A DNA stretch of 64,000 nucleotides. Source: Ochotona curzoniae (lineage: Eukaryota; Chordata; Mammalia; Lagomorpha; Ochotonidae). This document shows positions 1 through 10,639 of the stretch, piece after piece. Each line of letters begins with the position of its first letter. The first letter of the stretch is position 1. Below the pieces are notes generated by a model. That model worked only from the letters and a program-made list of their open reading frames with translations. It was not told the origin of the DNA and ran no database searches. Location of the stretch: positions 23,014,707 to 23,078,706 of the forward strand of contig NW_024467121.1 in assembly GCF_017591425.1 (NCBI RefSeq). Direction: 5' to 3'. The position numbers and the translations under genes are program-made.

Positions 1-589
1 ACTCACCTCAAGAGGCCATGTGGCCAGGTAGATAGGAAAGGACAGGAGTCTGCCCTCTTGGGTCCTTGCCTGTACTCTGCTCTGATACCACATGCATATC
101 CTTACACATGGCACTTAGTGCAGCAATGGAAAGTCTGCCATACTGCAGGGTCTCCCACCCCCAAGGCCGCAGGAAGTGGGAGACAGGGAAGCAGAGATCC
201 CCAGGAAGGTGGGTCCTGGAACCCAGAGTCAGGCGTGATGGAGCCTGAAGGTGACCCCTCCAGCCAGCCTTGGGGGGTGTGCCGTCTATCAACCAGATGA
301 GGTTACCTTTAGGGAAGCATGTGGGCACCTTCCTCCAACCTCAGGCCTCCTGTCCCCGGCGGTAGTGATGCGGGTGCTCTAAGGGATGAGTCTGGGTGGC
401 AGTGGTGATAGCTCAGCCGTGGCCGTGGTGTCAAGGCCCAGTGGGACTGGTCTCAGCTCCTGCAGAAGAAAGATCGCATACTACCTGCCCCAGGTTCCAC
501 AGCCCTGGAGGTAGCTGAGCCTGTTTCTCACCTGTGGCCTGTAATGATTAGGTGAGCTCGAGCAAAGTGGTGGAATTCATAGTTCCAAT
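1..589. other. single-copy DNA, no gene seen
   Basis: No repeat, splice-bounded open frame or RNA gene is recognisable. Short open frames occur on both strands without a supporting context, so I read this as non-coding single-copy sequence. Confidence 0.5.
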
Positions 590-697
590 ATTCCAAACTG
601 CAAAATGTGGTCATAATGTCATAGGGTTCTTCTAATGATCAGATGAGGGAGCTTGGCAAAAAGACCTAGACCCAGGATCTCTGGAAGTGCTCTGACA
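590..697 (+). repeat. MIR fragment, 3' half
   Basis: The stretch 'ctgcaaaatgtggtcataat', followed by 'tcatagggttcttctaatga' and then 'gaagtgctc', follows the MIR core and 3' part ('ctgtaaaatggggataataa', 'tcatagggttgttgtgagga', 'aaagtgctt') in order. The tRNA-related 5' half is not seen. MIR is an ancient, inactive mammalian SINE. Confidence 0.5.
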
Positions 698-1757
698 AGG
701 GTATTGCATCTCGTTTCCACTGGGGGTGAAGTTTGGTGACATTGTCATTTGGGTAAATATACATCTCTATGCTTATACATCCCCATACACACACATACAC
801 ACACAGAAGCACAGACCATTAAGTGCTCCTAAGCACTGGAATGGGGCATGGCGATGGATGTGTTACCTGGCTGACCCAGAATCTCAGATAGCATTTCCTC
901 CTTCTCTAATATCGTGAATCATAAAACATGCCAAATCTGGCCTCCTATAACTGTGAGCCTGGCAGCAGGCAGATTGGAAAACTGTTGCACTGCAGGCTGC
1001 TGTGTACCATGACCAAGTGTTTCTCCATTTTGGAAGAGTTGGTGCGGGGGGGGGTTAGAGGACAAGAGGTCAAGGCCCTCTAGGTTACTTGTCCTCACCT
1101 ACACCAGGAAATTCACAGAGGGCCCAGGAAGGGTGTGTCGGCTCACTTGGAGGCTGGCACACACACCTACGTTCTCTCTAGCACACTTGCCCACACACCC
1201 ACAATTCCAGCTTCGATCTCTTTGACTTGGTTCAGGAAAACTAGGACATGGAACAGTAAAACAGAAAGAAATCACCCAACAGGACAAAGCCATCTGCGAA
1301 GAGAGCCTGCCTAGTGTTTCATCCTTTCCCACCTCACCTCTGATTTTCCTTCCTTCTTTTCTTTCCTTGGTCTTCCCGACAAGGCTAAAGATCCCCCCCA
1401 AAAACAGCAGACACATTTCTGCTGCACAAATGCTGCAGCAGCTTAAACAGGTATGACTGGATCCCAGCCAGCCACCGCCCGAGGACTGCAGCCGGACAGG
1501 CTCTCGGCTGCTCTGCGCTGCCGGCTGAATCACCTGACTCCCACAAACCCCACTCCTGCTCTTCTCGAGCGACGTTTGCTTCTCCCAATCTGAGGCCGAC
1601 TTTGCTCATGCGGAGACTTTTTGGAGATCGTATGAAAGTGAAACAAACAAACAAAAAGACAAGTTTCTAAGAATTCTGCAAGCTTTGGATTGATCTGTGT
1701 TAAATTTTAGGCCTTGCCCTCTCCCCAAGAAGAGAGCTGATATAAATAGAAACAGGA
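698..1757. other. single-copy DNA with a short CA-rich patch
   Basis: A weak CA-rich stretch lies at about 782-806. The minus strand is open for 144 codons at 1099-1533, but the predicted peptide resembles nothing I know and no splice or promoter signals frame it. I see no other feature. Confidence 0.5.
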
Positions 1758-2100
1758 GGGACCAGCATGGTGGGTAGATAGTACACTGGTCTTTCGCCTG
1801 TGGTATTGGCATCCAATATAGACACTGGTTTGAGACCCGGCTATACCACTTCTGATCCAGCTCCCTTGTCAATGGCCTGGGAAAGCAGCAGAGGCTGACT
1901 CAAGTCCAGGGGACCCTGTACCCACACGGGAGACCTGGAAGAAGCCAGACCTGGCTCTGGCTTCAGATCAACTCAGTTCCAGTCATTGTGGTCATTTGGG
2001 GGGTGAACCAGTGATTGGAAGACCTCTGTCTCATTTTCTCTCTGTCTTTTCTTCTCTTTCTGTAAAATCTGCCTTTCAAATAAAAATACTTATAAAAATC
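1758..2100 (+). repeat. lagomorph C-SINE, full length, old
   Basis: This is a complete but diverged copy of the tRNA-derived lagomorph C-SINE. In order it shows a head 'accagcatggtgggtagata', a B-box-like 'ggtttgagacc', 'gggaaagcag', 'gggagacctggaagaag', 'catttggggggtgaacc', a pyrimidine run and the terminal 'tttcaaataaaaat'. The family is transcribed by RNA polymerase III and moved by L1 enzymes; this copy has many substitutions and is probably inert. Confidence 0.9.
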
Positions 2101-2744
2101 CACAAACAATAAAACAAAACCAATACTTTAATAAATTCTGATTTTTTTTCTTTTCTGAATCTTACAGTGGAAATTTCTCTAGATCATTAAACATACTTTG
2201 AAAGCATCATTTTTAATGGGCACTTATTATTTCATTCAGCTCTCTCTTGTTTAGCCAGAGCCCAGGGTCACACATTGAGGCTTTCGATTTTTCTATGTTC
2301 TGTGTGATTCAGTGATGAATGGCCTTGCATGCCAACTCCTGAGTCAATCTCTGATAAGCCCAGATGTCAGCTGAGATGTTCCAGGTGATGTGGTCTCAAA
2401 AACTCCTGATTCTGTGACGAGTGGAAGTCACAGGCATCCTGAGCTTTCCTGTGGCTGCTGGCCGTCTTGCCCTTAGCCTGGCCTTTCCAGGGCCACTCAG
2501 CCTGGGTCATGTGTTCCTTTTCTGGCTTTCATGACAGTGAGAGACTCATTCCCAGGGAGCCGGAATGTGCTTAGAGACACAGTGGAGACCTTGGGGAGCT
2601 GTGATGCAGCCCCTTAGTGGTGTTCTCCATCCTGCTAGCATCCACTTGTCACAGTCCCATCTTCCTTCTTGGCAATGCTGACTGTGACCTTGACCTCAGT
2701 AGATGTGAGGCCACTTGACATCCAGGGCCTTCAGAGTAGGACTT
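2101..2744. other. single-copy DNA, nothing recognised
   Basis: No repeat, exon with good splice signals, or RNA gene was recognised in this stretch. Confidence 0.5.
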
Positions 2745-3061
2745 TTAGGCAGCAGCAGCATTATGGTCTAGCAGGTAAAGCCACTGACTGCAATGCTAGC
2801 ATCCCATATAGGCACTGGTTGGAGTCCTGGCTGCTCCACTTCCAGTCCAACTCCCTGTTAACACATCTGGGAAAGCAGCAATGATCCAAGTGCTTGGGCC
2901 CCTGGACACATGTGGAGATCTGGATGACACTCCTGGCTTCAGCCTGGCCCAGTCCTGGCCACTGTGGCCATTTGGAGAGTAACCAAAGACAGAAGATCTC
3001 TGTCTGTCTCTCTATGTCTCTGTAACTCTACCTTTAAAGTAAATAAAATACAACTTAAAAA
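2745..3061 (+). repeat. lagomorph C-SINE, full length
   Basis: The order 'gcatcccatataggcactgg', 'tggagtcctggctgctccac', 'gggaaagcagcaatgatcc', 'catttggagagtaacc' and an A-rich tail identifies the copy. Several CpG positions of the younger consensus are decayed. Confidence 0.9.
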
Positions 3062-3082
3062 AAAGAGAGAGAGAGAGAGTAG
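3062..3082. repeat. (GA)n at a SINE tail
   Basis: A run of AAAAAAAGAGAGAG type directly extends the A-rich tail of the preceding SINE. It is a simple-sequence outgrowth of that tail. Confidence 0.8.
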
Positions 3083-3204
3083 GATTTTAGTACTCACTAC
3101 CACCAGCGCCAACAAAAAAGAAATGAAGTTCTGACCTTTGTGGTCACAGAGAAAGGACCGCAAGACTTTAGGTGGAGTGAGATTAGCTAGGTACAGAAAG
3201 GCAA

Positions 3205-3580
3205 GCACAGCATGTTCTCACATGTACAGGCTTAAAACGGTGACCCTATAGAAGTAGAGTATTGGTTACCAGGGGCTGAGCGGGGGCCTGTGGCAGTGAA
3301 GGTGGAGGTGGAGAAGGGGTGATTAATTAGTACAGTAGGAATAACTCCTCTCATGCTATAACACACTAGGGGAGTCATGTTTGACAGTTAATTGCATATT
3401 GCAAAATAGCCAGTGGAGAGGATTCTGAGTGTTCCCAACACAAAGACACAGTGGAAATGTTTGAGGTGATGGTTATGTCAGTTACGCTGATCCGTTCATT
3501 CTGAATTGCATGCATATGCTGAAGTATCACACTGTACCCCATAAATAGGCACAATTACATGCCAATTAAAGCTCTAAAAG
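3205..3580 (+). repeat. L1MA-type LINE 3' UTR
   Basis: Landmarks of the mammalian L1MA 3' end appear in order: 'catgttctcacatgta', 'tatagaagtagag', 'ttggttaccaggggctgag', 'ttgcaaaatagcc', 'gttcccaacacaaaga', 'gtttgaggtgatggttatg', 'tatcacactgtaccccataa' and 'ccaattaaagctctaaa'. Only 3' untranslated sequence remains, so it is a dead, 5'-truncated insertion. Confidence 0.85.
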
Positions 3581-3874
3581 TAGGGGGGAGTATCATGCAT
3601 TTTAAAGTGAGTAGAGACCATCTTCTACTTAAGCCTTTACTAAGGCTTCTTTTCTCTCTCTCTCTCTCTTAGCAGTACATTTTGGCACAAGCAGTTAAGT
3701 TAATTCTCACACTTAGAAGAGATTATAGCATCACAGGAGAATTACTGGGTCTGACAATATGAACACCAGGCACTAAAAGGTGGTTAAAGCCAAGAATTGG
3801 ATGTGGGGATAAGAATATAATTAACAGCACAATTATGTACTTGTTAATATTGCCAGATTCCAGAATTCCATTTT
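3581..3874. other. single-copy DNA with a short (TC)n run
   Basis: A TC run at about 3651-3670 is the only structure seen. The rest is AT-rich and unassigned. Confidence 0.5.
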
Positions 3875-4152
3875 GTTTGGGAAAGAGAGAGAATGGAAAA
3901 GAGAGCTGATAATCCATTTGATATATCACCCCCAAATTTCTGTAACAACCAGGTTTGGGCCACTGTGAAGCCAGAAGCTGGGGACTCAATCTGAGTCTCC
4001 CACATGGGACCTGCCGACTGGAGCTGTTACCTGTTGCCTCCCGGGGTGTATATTAGCAGGAAGCTGGACTTGAGGGTGCAGCTGGGACTCAGGCCCCTAT
4101 ATGTGGGCTACCATCCCAGCAGGCATCATGACCCCTAGGACCAGCACCTGCC
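3875..4152 (-). repeat. lagomorph C-SINE, old copy, antisense
   Basis: Read on the minus strand it runs from a decayed head ('ggtgctggtcctaggggtca') to a purine-rich decayed tail. The plus strand shows 'tgagtctcccacatgggacc' and 'attagcaggaagctggactt', typical of the older C-SINE subfamily with 'tgctaatg' in its middle. Confidence 0.8.
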
Positions 4153-4786
4153 TTATTAATCTCCATTTTAATGTGAACAGCTGACACAGCCATGAGGGTT
4201 AAGGCTGAGAGTCACACTGGGCTGCTAAAACCTGAGAACGATTCATTAGAAAGAGGTTTACATATGATCTAGAAAATGCAGACTCTGCCTACACCACAGC
4301 TCTAACTCCTGAATCCCCCATTCCTGCTTCTCCAACTTTCCTGAGAACCGATACAGGACAAAGGAGCTTTACTCTTGGGTTGTATAAATAACATGCTGGT
4401 TCTGAATAGTTCTAAGACATTGCTTTAAAAACAAGCATACTAAACGAATACATTAAGTTATAGGTTTATGTTTTAAGTTGACACTGTTCCCCTCCCCCCC
4501 CATCGTTTTTCTAAGTAAACCCTTTGCCAGTGATAGTTGAATATTTGGATATGGCACCATCCAGGCACCCAAAACCTTGAGACAGCCTTAGCCCCTGCCC
4601 TGGCCTTCCACGGTCTTGTGGACACATGGCTGACACTCAAAGCAGAGGCGTGGTGTTTCCAAGGCCTGTCTTTTCCCTCCAACCACAAAAGGCTACTAAT
4701 GTGGTCAGCAGTCCTCCTGGGCCCAGGATCACCCTAGCCCTTTCATGTGATAAGAGCTAGCCACCATTCTTTTAACTCCCACTCTC
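4153..4786. other. single-copy DNA with a C-run
   Basis: A C-rich run lies at about 4490-4501. No exon or repeat is recognised in the rest. Confidence 0.5.
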
Positions 4787-5090
4787 GGGCCTAGCAAGAT
4801 AGCCTAGCAGTTAAAGTTCTAGCCTTGCACATGCCAGGATCCTGTCTGGATGCCAATTCATGTCCTGATGACCCCGCTTCTCATTCAGCTCCCTGCTTGT
4901 GGCCTGGGAAAGCAGTTGAGGATGGCCCAAAGTCTTGGGCCCCTGCACCCGCATGGGAGAGTGGGAAAATGCTCCTGGCTTCAGATCAGCCACTCAGGGA
5001 GTGGATCAATGGATGGAAGATCTTCTCTCTGTCTCTCGCCCTCTCTGTATATCTGCCTTTCCAATAAAAATAAATAGATCTTTTTAAAGA
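4787..5090 (+). repeat. lagomorph C-SINE, young type
   Basis: The copy begins 'gggcctagcaagatagccta', continues with 'ccttgcacatgccaggatcc' and ends 'ctgcctttccaataaaaata'. The 'cttgcacatgcc' and 'ccaataaaa' signatures place it in the younger, pika-like subfamily. The B box ('ggttctaatcc' in good copies) is lost here, which should disable its promoter. Confidence 0.9.
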
Positions 5091-6384
5091 AGTTTCCCCT
5101 CTCCCCTAATGTTTAGGAACTATATGGAAAAGCTCTCAAGAAAGTCTTCAGCTTCTCGGTCCCTCCCGGGGAAAGTGCTACCCTCCGCTGCTATTCCTCT
5201 CCTGGGGACAAAAGCAGGAAGCGCTTCTTGCTGTGCAGAGGCAGCTGAGCAGGACAAAGCCTCAGGTCTCCCAGCACAGGTTAGTCCCTGCGGAACAAGG
5301 TGCTGTTCACAATGTCCAGCACATCTCTGGATTTGTAGACCTGACAGGTCACCAATAGGGGGCTAAGGGAGCAACTTACTATAGGTTGAAGCGAGGGCTT
5401 TTGACCTCCACCTCCAGGCCTGCCGTGGACACTCCCCGGAAGACATCCTATCTGTCCTCCAGGACACTTCCCTGGTTGGAATATACGGGATCTTTGGTTA
5501 CTCACTCCGCATACTAATGGAGGTTTCCTGTGGAAGAGTCCACGTGAGCCAAGTTCAGAAACACAAGGAGATTGTGGATGTACCAGGGCCTGGCTTGCTG
5601 GAAGATGGCTCAAACATCTGAGTCCCAAGTCCTTATTCGTCCCTTTGGCTGGGATGCCATTTTGTCTTTGCTAAACGATTGCTCCTGCTGCCCGGTGCAC
5701 CACACAATCGATCTCATCATCTGAGAGACGAAAGGTCAGCTCAGAGACTAGAGGACATCACAGGGTTGGCCTGGGAGTGAGGGGTCCTCTCCTGAAGGCT
5801 GACCAGGACCTTGGGCACCATCTGGTAGATCTAGCATCTGCCCAAGCAGAACTGAAATTTATCAAGAGGTGCGGATTGTGCAGTGTGGGTTTAAACATGC
5901 AGTCTCAAGCTTGGCACAAGGCATCCTTGGCTTTCTCCTAACAGCTGCAAAGAAGCAGTGGCCAAGTCCATCTTGTGTCTGATGAGTCATCGTGCGTCAG
6001 CCCAGTGTGGCAGGCATCTTGCGAGGCCACCCTTAGTGGCTGCCTCTGGCTTGGGCTTTTGTCCAAAAGGCGAAAGAGCCAGCTACCCAAGTCCCAAACT
6101 CACAGATACTTTGGAATTCCAGATGAGCAGACTTATTTAGCCTTGGATAGGCTTGTCATTATCTGTTGACTCATTGTCGTTGAAGAAAGGCTGAAGAAAT
6201 GCATCTCAACTCATCAGGGAAATGAAAGCTGAGAAACGTCTGTAGTGTGTACCTTTAGGAAAGCATGTGACTTGGAGAAGCTCAGCTTCCTTGTTCCAAG
6301 GCTGAGGTCAATACCACAGCAAGGATAGGCCAAAACAGGCTTGTGTTTCTCTTCCTTACCTCTCCTTTTTAAAAAAGCATCTAT
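5091..6384. other. single-copy DNA, no gene seen
   Basis: About 1.3 kb without a recognised repeat. The minus strand has a 115-codon open frame at 5281-5628, with no family resemblance and no splice context. Confidence 0.5.
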
Positions 6385-6737
6385 GGGGGAGAAGGGATAG
6401 CACATGGCATTGCAGGTGTGTGATCATCACCTGTGACGATGGCATCCATTACAGATGCCAGTTTACTGGATGCCAGTTCTGGTCCCTGCTGCTCCACTTC
6501 CTATCTAACTACCTGCAAAAGCACCTGGGAGAGCAATGGAGAATGGCTCAAATGTTTGGGAGCCTGCACCACGAGGGGAGGCCTGGAGAAATTGCCTGAC
6601 TCCATCCTGGCTTTTTCTGGCCTAGCTCCAGCCATTGTGGCTATTTGGGGGAGTGAACCAGTGGATGGAAGGTCTCTTTCTGTCTTTCTCTTTGTCACTC
6701 TAACTTCCAAATAAAGAAAAAAATAAATCTTAAAAAA
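6385..6737 (+). repeat. lagomorph C-SINE, left arm of an inverted pair
   Basis: The copy has 'acgatggcatccattacaga', 'tgctgctccacttcc', 'tttgggggagtgaaccagtg' and the tail 'aacttccaaataaag'. It abuts an oppositely oriented copy at its tail. Confidence 0.9.
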
Positions 6738-7020
6738 GAGATTTATTTGAAAAACAGAGAAAAGAAGAAAGAGGAGAGAGAGAACAAATCAGAGAGATGT
6801 TTTCCATCCTCTGATTCACCCCCTAACGGTCCCAGTGGCCTGGGGCTGGTTCTAAGTCTTGGGGCCTAGGAGTTTCACTCATATCTCCCAAGAACCCCAG
6901 CATCTGAACTGTCATCCACTGCCTCCTAGATACATTAACAGGGAGCAGGATTGGGAAGTAGGAGTAACCAGGGAGTACAGGTGTCCCAAGAGGCAGCTTA
7001 ACCCATCATGCCACAGTGCC
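6738..7020 (-). repeat. lagomorph C-SINE, right arm of an inverted pair
   Basis: Starting at 'gagatttatttgaaaaacag' (reverse complement of the SINE tail), it proceeds through 'tctgattcaccccctaac', 'atacattaacagggagca' and 'ttaacccatcatgccacag' (the head). With the preceding copy it makes a tail-to-tail palindrome of about 0.63 kb. Confidence 0.85.
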
Positions 7021-7244
7021 TTGCCTCGGCAAGTTCGTGCTACTGAAGAAGCTCTCCCAAGCGTGATTAGAGTCCATTTTCCCAGGGGATTTAAAACCAA
7101 GCTTCCATGTATGTGCCTGCAGCGTCTATGAATCACTTCCTGTTTTCACTGCCTCACTCAGCTTCCCAAAGCTCTAAGTACTCAGTCATTTCATATGTCT
7201 TCCATTTTACAGAAGATGCATTGGATTCCTACCAAGACAATGAT
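7021..7244. other. single-copy DNA between SINEs
   Basis: No feature was recognised. Confidence 0.4.
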
Positions 7245-7548
7245 GAGGGGCAGGGGCGGGGTACACCAGCCAAGCTGCTTCTTGCAACAACGACATTCCC
7301 CATCTGGACACCTGGCTGAGGTCCTGGCTCTGCCTCTTCTCACCCAGCTCCCTGAACACTGGGGAGCAGCAGGTGAGGGGCCCAGGACTCGGGTCCCTGC
7401 CACCTACATGGGAAATCTAATAAGGTGTTCCAGGCTCCTGTGTGCTTCTGGTCTGGCTGCTGTGGGCCTTTGAGGACTTACAAGAGGATGAAAGATCTTT
7501 CCATGTCTTTCTGTCTCCCTCTATGTGCCCCTGAATTTCCAATAAAAA
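7245..7548 (+). repeat. lagomorph C-SINE
   Basis: Decayed head around 'ggggcggggtacaccagcca', then 'cacctacatgggaaatct' and 'gaggatgaaagatctttcc', ending 'gaatttccaataaaaaaa'. It runs straight into an alternating TG/TA tract. Confidence 0.8.
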
Positions 7549-7608
7549 AAGTGTGTGTATATATATATGTATATATGTATATTGTGTATATATACATATA
7601 TATATATA
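7549..7608. repeat. alternating (TG)n(TA)n tract
   Basis: About 60 bases of purine-pyrimidine alternation ('gtgtgtgtatatatatatgt' and on to 'catatatatatatatg') follow the SINE A-tail. It is probably a microsatellite seeded by the tail. Confidence 0.9.
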
Positions 7609-7841
7609 TGAAATGACTTGCTCAGTCACCAATAATTGTTTGGTGTTTGACTATAAGGTGAAATTTCTAACTCCAAGTCCCATCTATGTTTTCTCCAAAA
7701 CAACATGTCCTATATTCCTGAGACGGGGTGAATGAAATCTACCTAAATATTGTGAAACAAAACAAAACAAAACTCTTCAAAAACCTGACCCAGCCCTGTG
7801 TTTTATGCAGTTTTGTTCTGGACCTGAGCTGCCTGAACGTG

Positions 7842-7859
7842 GCCACAAGATGGCAGGCG
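7842..7859 (+). promoter_or_regulatory. CTCF-like site
   Basis: 'gccacaagatggcaggcg' fits the CTCF core (CCA-S-Y-A-G-R-K-G-G-C-R-S) at all but one position, with A where Y is preferred. CTCF is the zinc-finger protein that anchors chromatin loops. A single match of this quality in 64 kb could arise by chance. Confidence 0.35.
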
Positions 7860-9267
7860 AACCTCGCCAATTGAGAAACCGGCTCCGTCCCTAGCCCCGG
7901 TAGAGGGCTGTCGTCTCTTTTTGGAGGAAAGAGAGAAATGAAAAAAGAAAAGAAAAACAAAACAAAAACCCTCAGTGAAATAGGATGGTGGGAGGTTTGT
8001 TTTTCTTCTTTTCTCTTTCTTTTTAGCATTAGGCAGTGAGAGTTCAAACAAACAAGTCTCCATTTTCACCTCTGTGTTTGCTTTTGGAGGCAGGAGGTCA
8101 GGGTGTGGGCCAGCCGCCTAGCCTGCAGTATTCATTTGTCCAGCTCCAGCCCTGGAACAAATGTGAAGAAATGAAGTAGCTTCAGTGGAGGCACAACAGT
8201 GTTGTTATTGTGGCTGGTGACAGTTCTATGTGCCAACAAACATAAAAACATACTTTGGAACCCAAACGGGCTTGTCAGAGGGAACTTTTGTTCCATGTTT
8301 GGGCTGGGACCAGTCCAGAGAGAAATCAAGCTGGCATTTGAAGTTCAGGAGGCTGGGAGGGAGCTGTGCACAGCAGCCACTGACCCGAAAGGCCAGGCCA
8401 TCAGCTGCAGTTTTCATCTGGGTGTTTGACCACAGTCCATGCAGCTCCTGGTTGCCAACTTGGGGTCACCGCCCTGAATGGGTGTTATCGGGGGGAGCGC
8501 AGGGCTCTGCAGGCCAGGATGATGGGCTCGCCACAGAAGGACATAAACAGGCTTTGGATTCCGAGGTTTTGGAAAGTGGTCCTCACTTTGGGCCTTCAGG
8601 ATGGCGAAAACAGATCTGATTCCCCAGGATTTATTTGCTGTCAGATCTCTATTATCCTAAGATTGCTGGCAGCACCTTTGGGATCCCTTTGCCATGTGGA
8701 TTAATTATACTAGGGATAAAACGTTTTCTTTCTGCATCTGCTGCTACCCTTTTAGGGCATGTGAACTCATGTTAACGCCGGTCCAAGACAGCATACTTCC
8801 GAGGGCCAATCTGCCTATGTGTGTTTGCTCTTTAATAAGTCAAGTTGAAGGACAGCCATCCGAGGACAAATGAGAGCAAGTCACCTGACACACTGGACCT
8901 AATATTCACGTATCTGGAAAGAGACCGTGCTAAATGACGGGCGTGGTGATTACCACTGACACCCCGTGCATCTCACACCCTCGCCCCATCAGGCTGTGCA
9001 TGCCCGCACGGGACTTTCCCGTTGTCCCTGAGCTCCAGGTCAGAAAGGCTGTGCAGAGAGGGTCAGGGTCCACACGGCTGTGTCTGAGACTTGGCACTGG
9101 CCGCGTGAATGGATGGGAAGCTCTGATTTCACAGAGCGGCAGCCCCCAGGTCCTCATGGCTTTCCTCTGGCATCTGAGGAGGAAGACCATAGCCACCTCT
9201 TATGTGAGTGCCACTTCTATTTTACCACATGTTTTAAAAACCCTCCCTTACCCTGCTTTTCAAAAGC

Positions 9268-9289
9268 CTTATTATTATTATTATTATTG
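9268..9289. repeat. (TTA)n microsatellite
   Basis: Seven tandem 'tta' units in otherwise ordinary sequence. Confidence 0.9.
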
Positions 9290-9599
9290 CCTACACTTTA
9301 GTTCAGGTAAGCAATAAGCCACAAGCAGCCCAAACAGTGGCCTCTCATTTCCAGTGGTCAGAATCACTTGAGCCTCTGTCCCCGACCTGTGGGTCTCCAG
9401 CAGAGCTGAAAAGTTGAACTCTCACCATCATACAGCCTCACATTTGCATAAGTAGTGGGGGCGGGAAGGCAGAGGAGAGGTCTGACAGACTTCCTGGAGA
9501 ATAAGGAGTGGTTCCTGGTGGAGACACCTGCCAGCAAACTGGCCGTGGGGAAGCCCAGCAGACTCCTAGGTGCCCACTGCGAGTTCGTGGTGTTAAGTA

Positions 9600-9637
9600 C
9601 TTGAAGCAGTGACAGGTGCTTTCAGTGGTCAATTTTT
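9600..9637 (-). repeat. left arm of a 38-bp inverted repeat
   Basis: The reverse complement of this arm matches 10206-10243 at 35 of 38 positions by eye, sharing 'gaaagcacctgtcact'. Similarity stops outside the 38 bases except for the T/A run at the outer edge. The pair could be two copies of an unnamed old repeat or the ends of a deleted mobile element. Confidence 0.7.
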
Positions 9638-9785
9638 TTTTTTTAATCTACCGTGCTCTTAAAAAATCATCGTTCATTCTTGTCCCAAATCTACTTCATG
9701 ACCAGAGCAGAGTGAAAGGAACCAGCTCGCCCCTTTAGTCCCCCTGAAGTCAGAAGACTTCCTGGGGGTGGGTGGGTCCCGCGCT

Positions 9786-9793
9786 GGGCGGGG
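9786..9793 (+). promoter_or_regulatory. GC box (Sp1-like)
   Basis: GGGCGGGG sits in a short GC-rich patch (about 9770-9850) just upstream of the candidate exon at 9992. No TATA box or CpG-dense island accompanies it, so promoter function is speculative. Confidence 0.25.
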
Positions 9794-9991
9794 CTTCTAG
9801 TAGTAGGAGGAGCCTGCAGAAAGAGCCCCTCCTTCCAGAGTCCTGGTCTTCCACTGCGGGAGGCCAGGGCACCACTGAGAGCGCCCCTGACCAGGTCTTC
9901 AGTGCCCGGTTGGTGTCTTGACCAGGTTGGGGTTAGGATCAGCAGATGGTGTCCAGGTGACTTTGCAGAGAGGTCTTTTCCCTTCTCTCAG

Positions 9992-10069
9992 TTTCAGCTG
10001 CTTCCAGAGCTGTGCTTGGCAGTTAGAGGGAAAGAGAGCCGCAGTGACAGCCTGCGGGGAGCCCGGGAG
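9992..10069 (+). other. candidate exon, 78 bp, phase 0-0
   Basis: A strong acceptor, 'tcttttcccttctctcag', ends at 9991, and a fair donor, 'gtgcgtag', begins at 10070. The 26 codons between are open in the frame that starts at the first base (FQLLPELCLA at the start, SLRGARE at the end). I recognise no protein family. A stop-free 78-bp interval is common by chance, so it may equally be a non-coding exon or nothing. Confidence 0.2.
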
Positions 10070-10205
10070 GTGCGTAGGGGCAGTGAACGCCTGTCAGGTG
10101 GAGACGGGGCCAGGCCTCAACTTCCCCGCTGGAAACCCTGGAGGCATCTTTGTCCTGTGCTCTGCCACTTACAGGAGGCCCTGCTCCAGGCTTGCTCACC
10201 AGGGC

Positions 10206-10243
10206 AAAAACTGACCATTGAAAGCACCTGTCACTCCTTCAAG
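10206..10243 (+). repeat. right arm of the 38-bp inverted repeat
   Basis: Partner of the minus-oriented arm at 9600-9637. The 568-bp interval between the arms contains the GC box and the candidate exon at 9992. Confidence 0.7.
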
Positions 10244-10317
10244 GATGCAGGATGCTATTGCCAATGTGTAACCCGCTCCCAACGCCTAGGTTGGAAAGGT
10301 CTAGGCTTGCACTTACT

Positions 10318-10602
10318 TTTTTTTTTTTTTTTTTAAGATTTATTTATTTGCATTGGAAAGTCAGATATACAGAGAGGAGGAGAGACAGAGAGGAAGATCT
10401 TCCGTCCGATGGTTCACTCCCCAAGTGACCGCAACGGCAGGAGCTGAGCCAATCCGAAGCCAGGTGCCTCTTCCGGGTCTCCCATCTCAGGCCAGAAGCA
10501 GGGACCTGAATGGGAAGCAGAGCCCTGGGATTAGAACCGGTGCCCATATAGGATCCTGCATGCAAGCCGAGGGCTTTAGCCACTAGGCTACCATGCTGGG
10601 CT
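10318..10602 (-). repeat. lagomorph C-SINE, young, antisense
   Basis: Long T-run, 'aagatttatttatttgcatt', then 'ggaaagtcagatatacagag', 'gatcttccgtccgatggttc' and a head at 'ctaccatgctgggctcc'. Retained CpGs in 'ttccgtccgatgg' point to a recent copy. Confidence 0.95.
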
Positions 10603-10639
10603 CCACCCTCCTCTCTTGCTCAGGTTTTGTTTGACTTCA

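Larger units (their letters stand above)
7609..9599. other. 2 kb of single-copy DNA, no gene seen
   Basis: No family repeat is recognised. It holds an A-rich 'aaacaaaacaaaacaaaact' stretch near 7756, a CTCF-like site near 7842 and a TTA microsatellite near 9269. Open frames up to 129 codons occur on both strands with no exon context. Confidence 0.5.
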
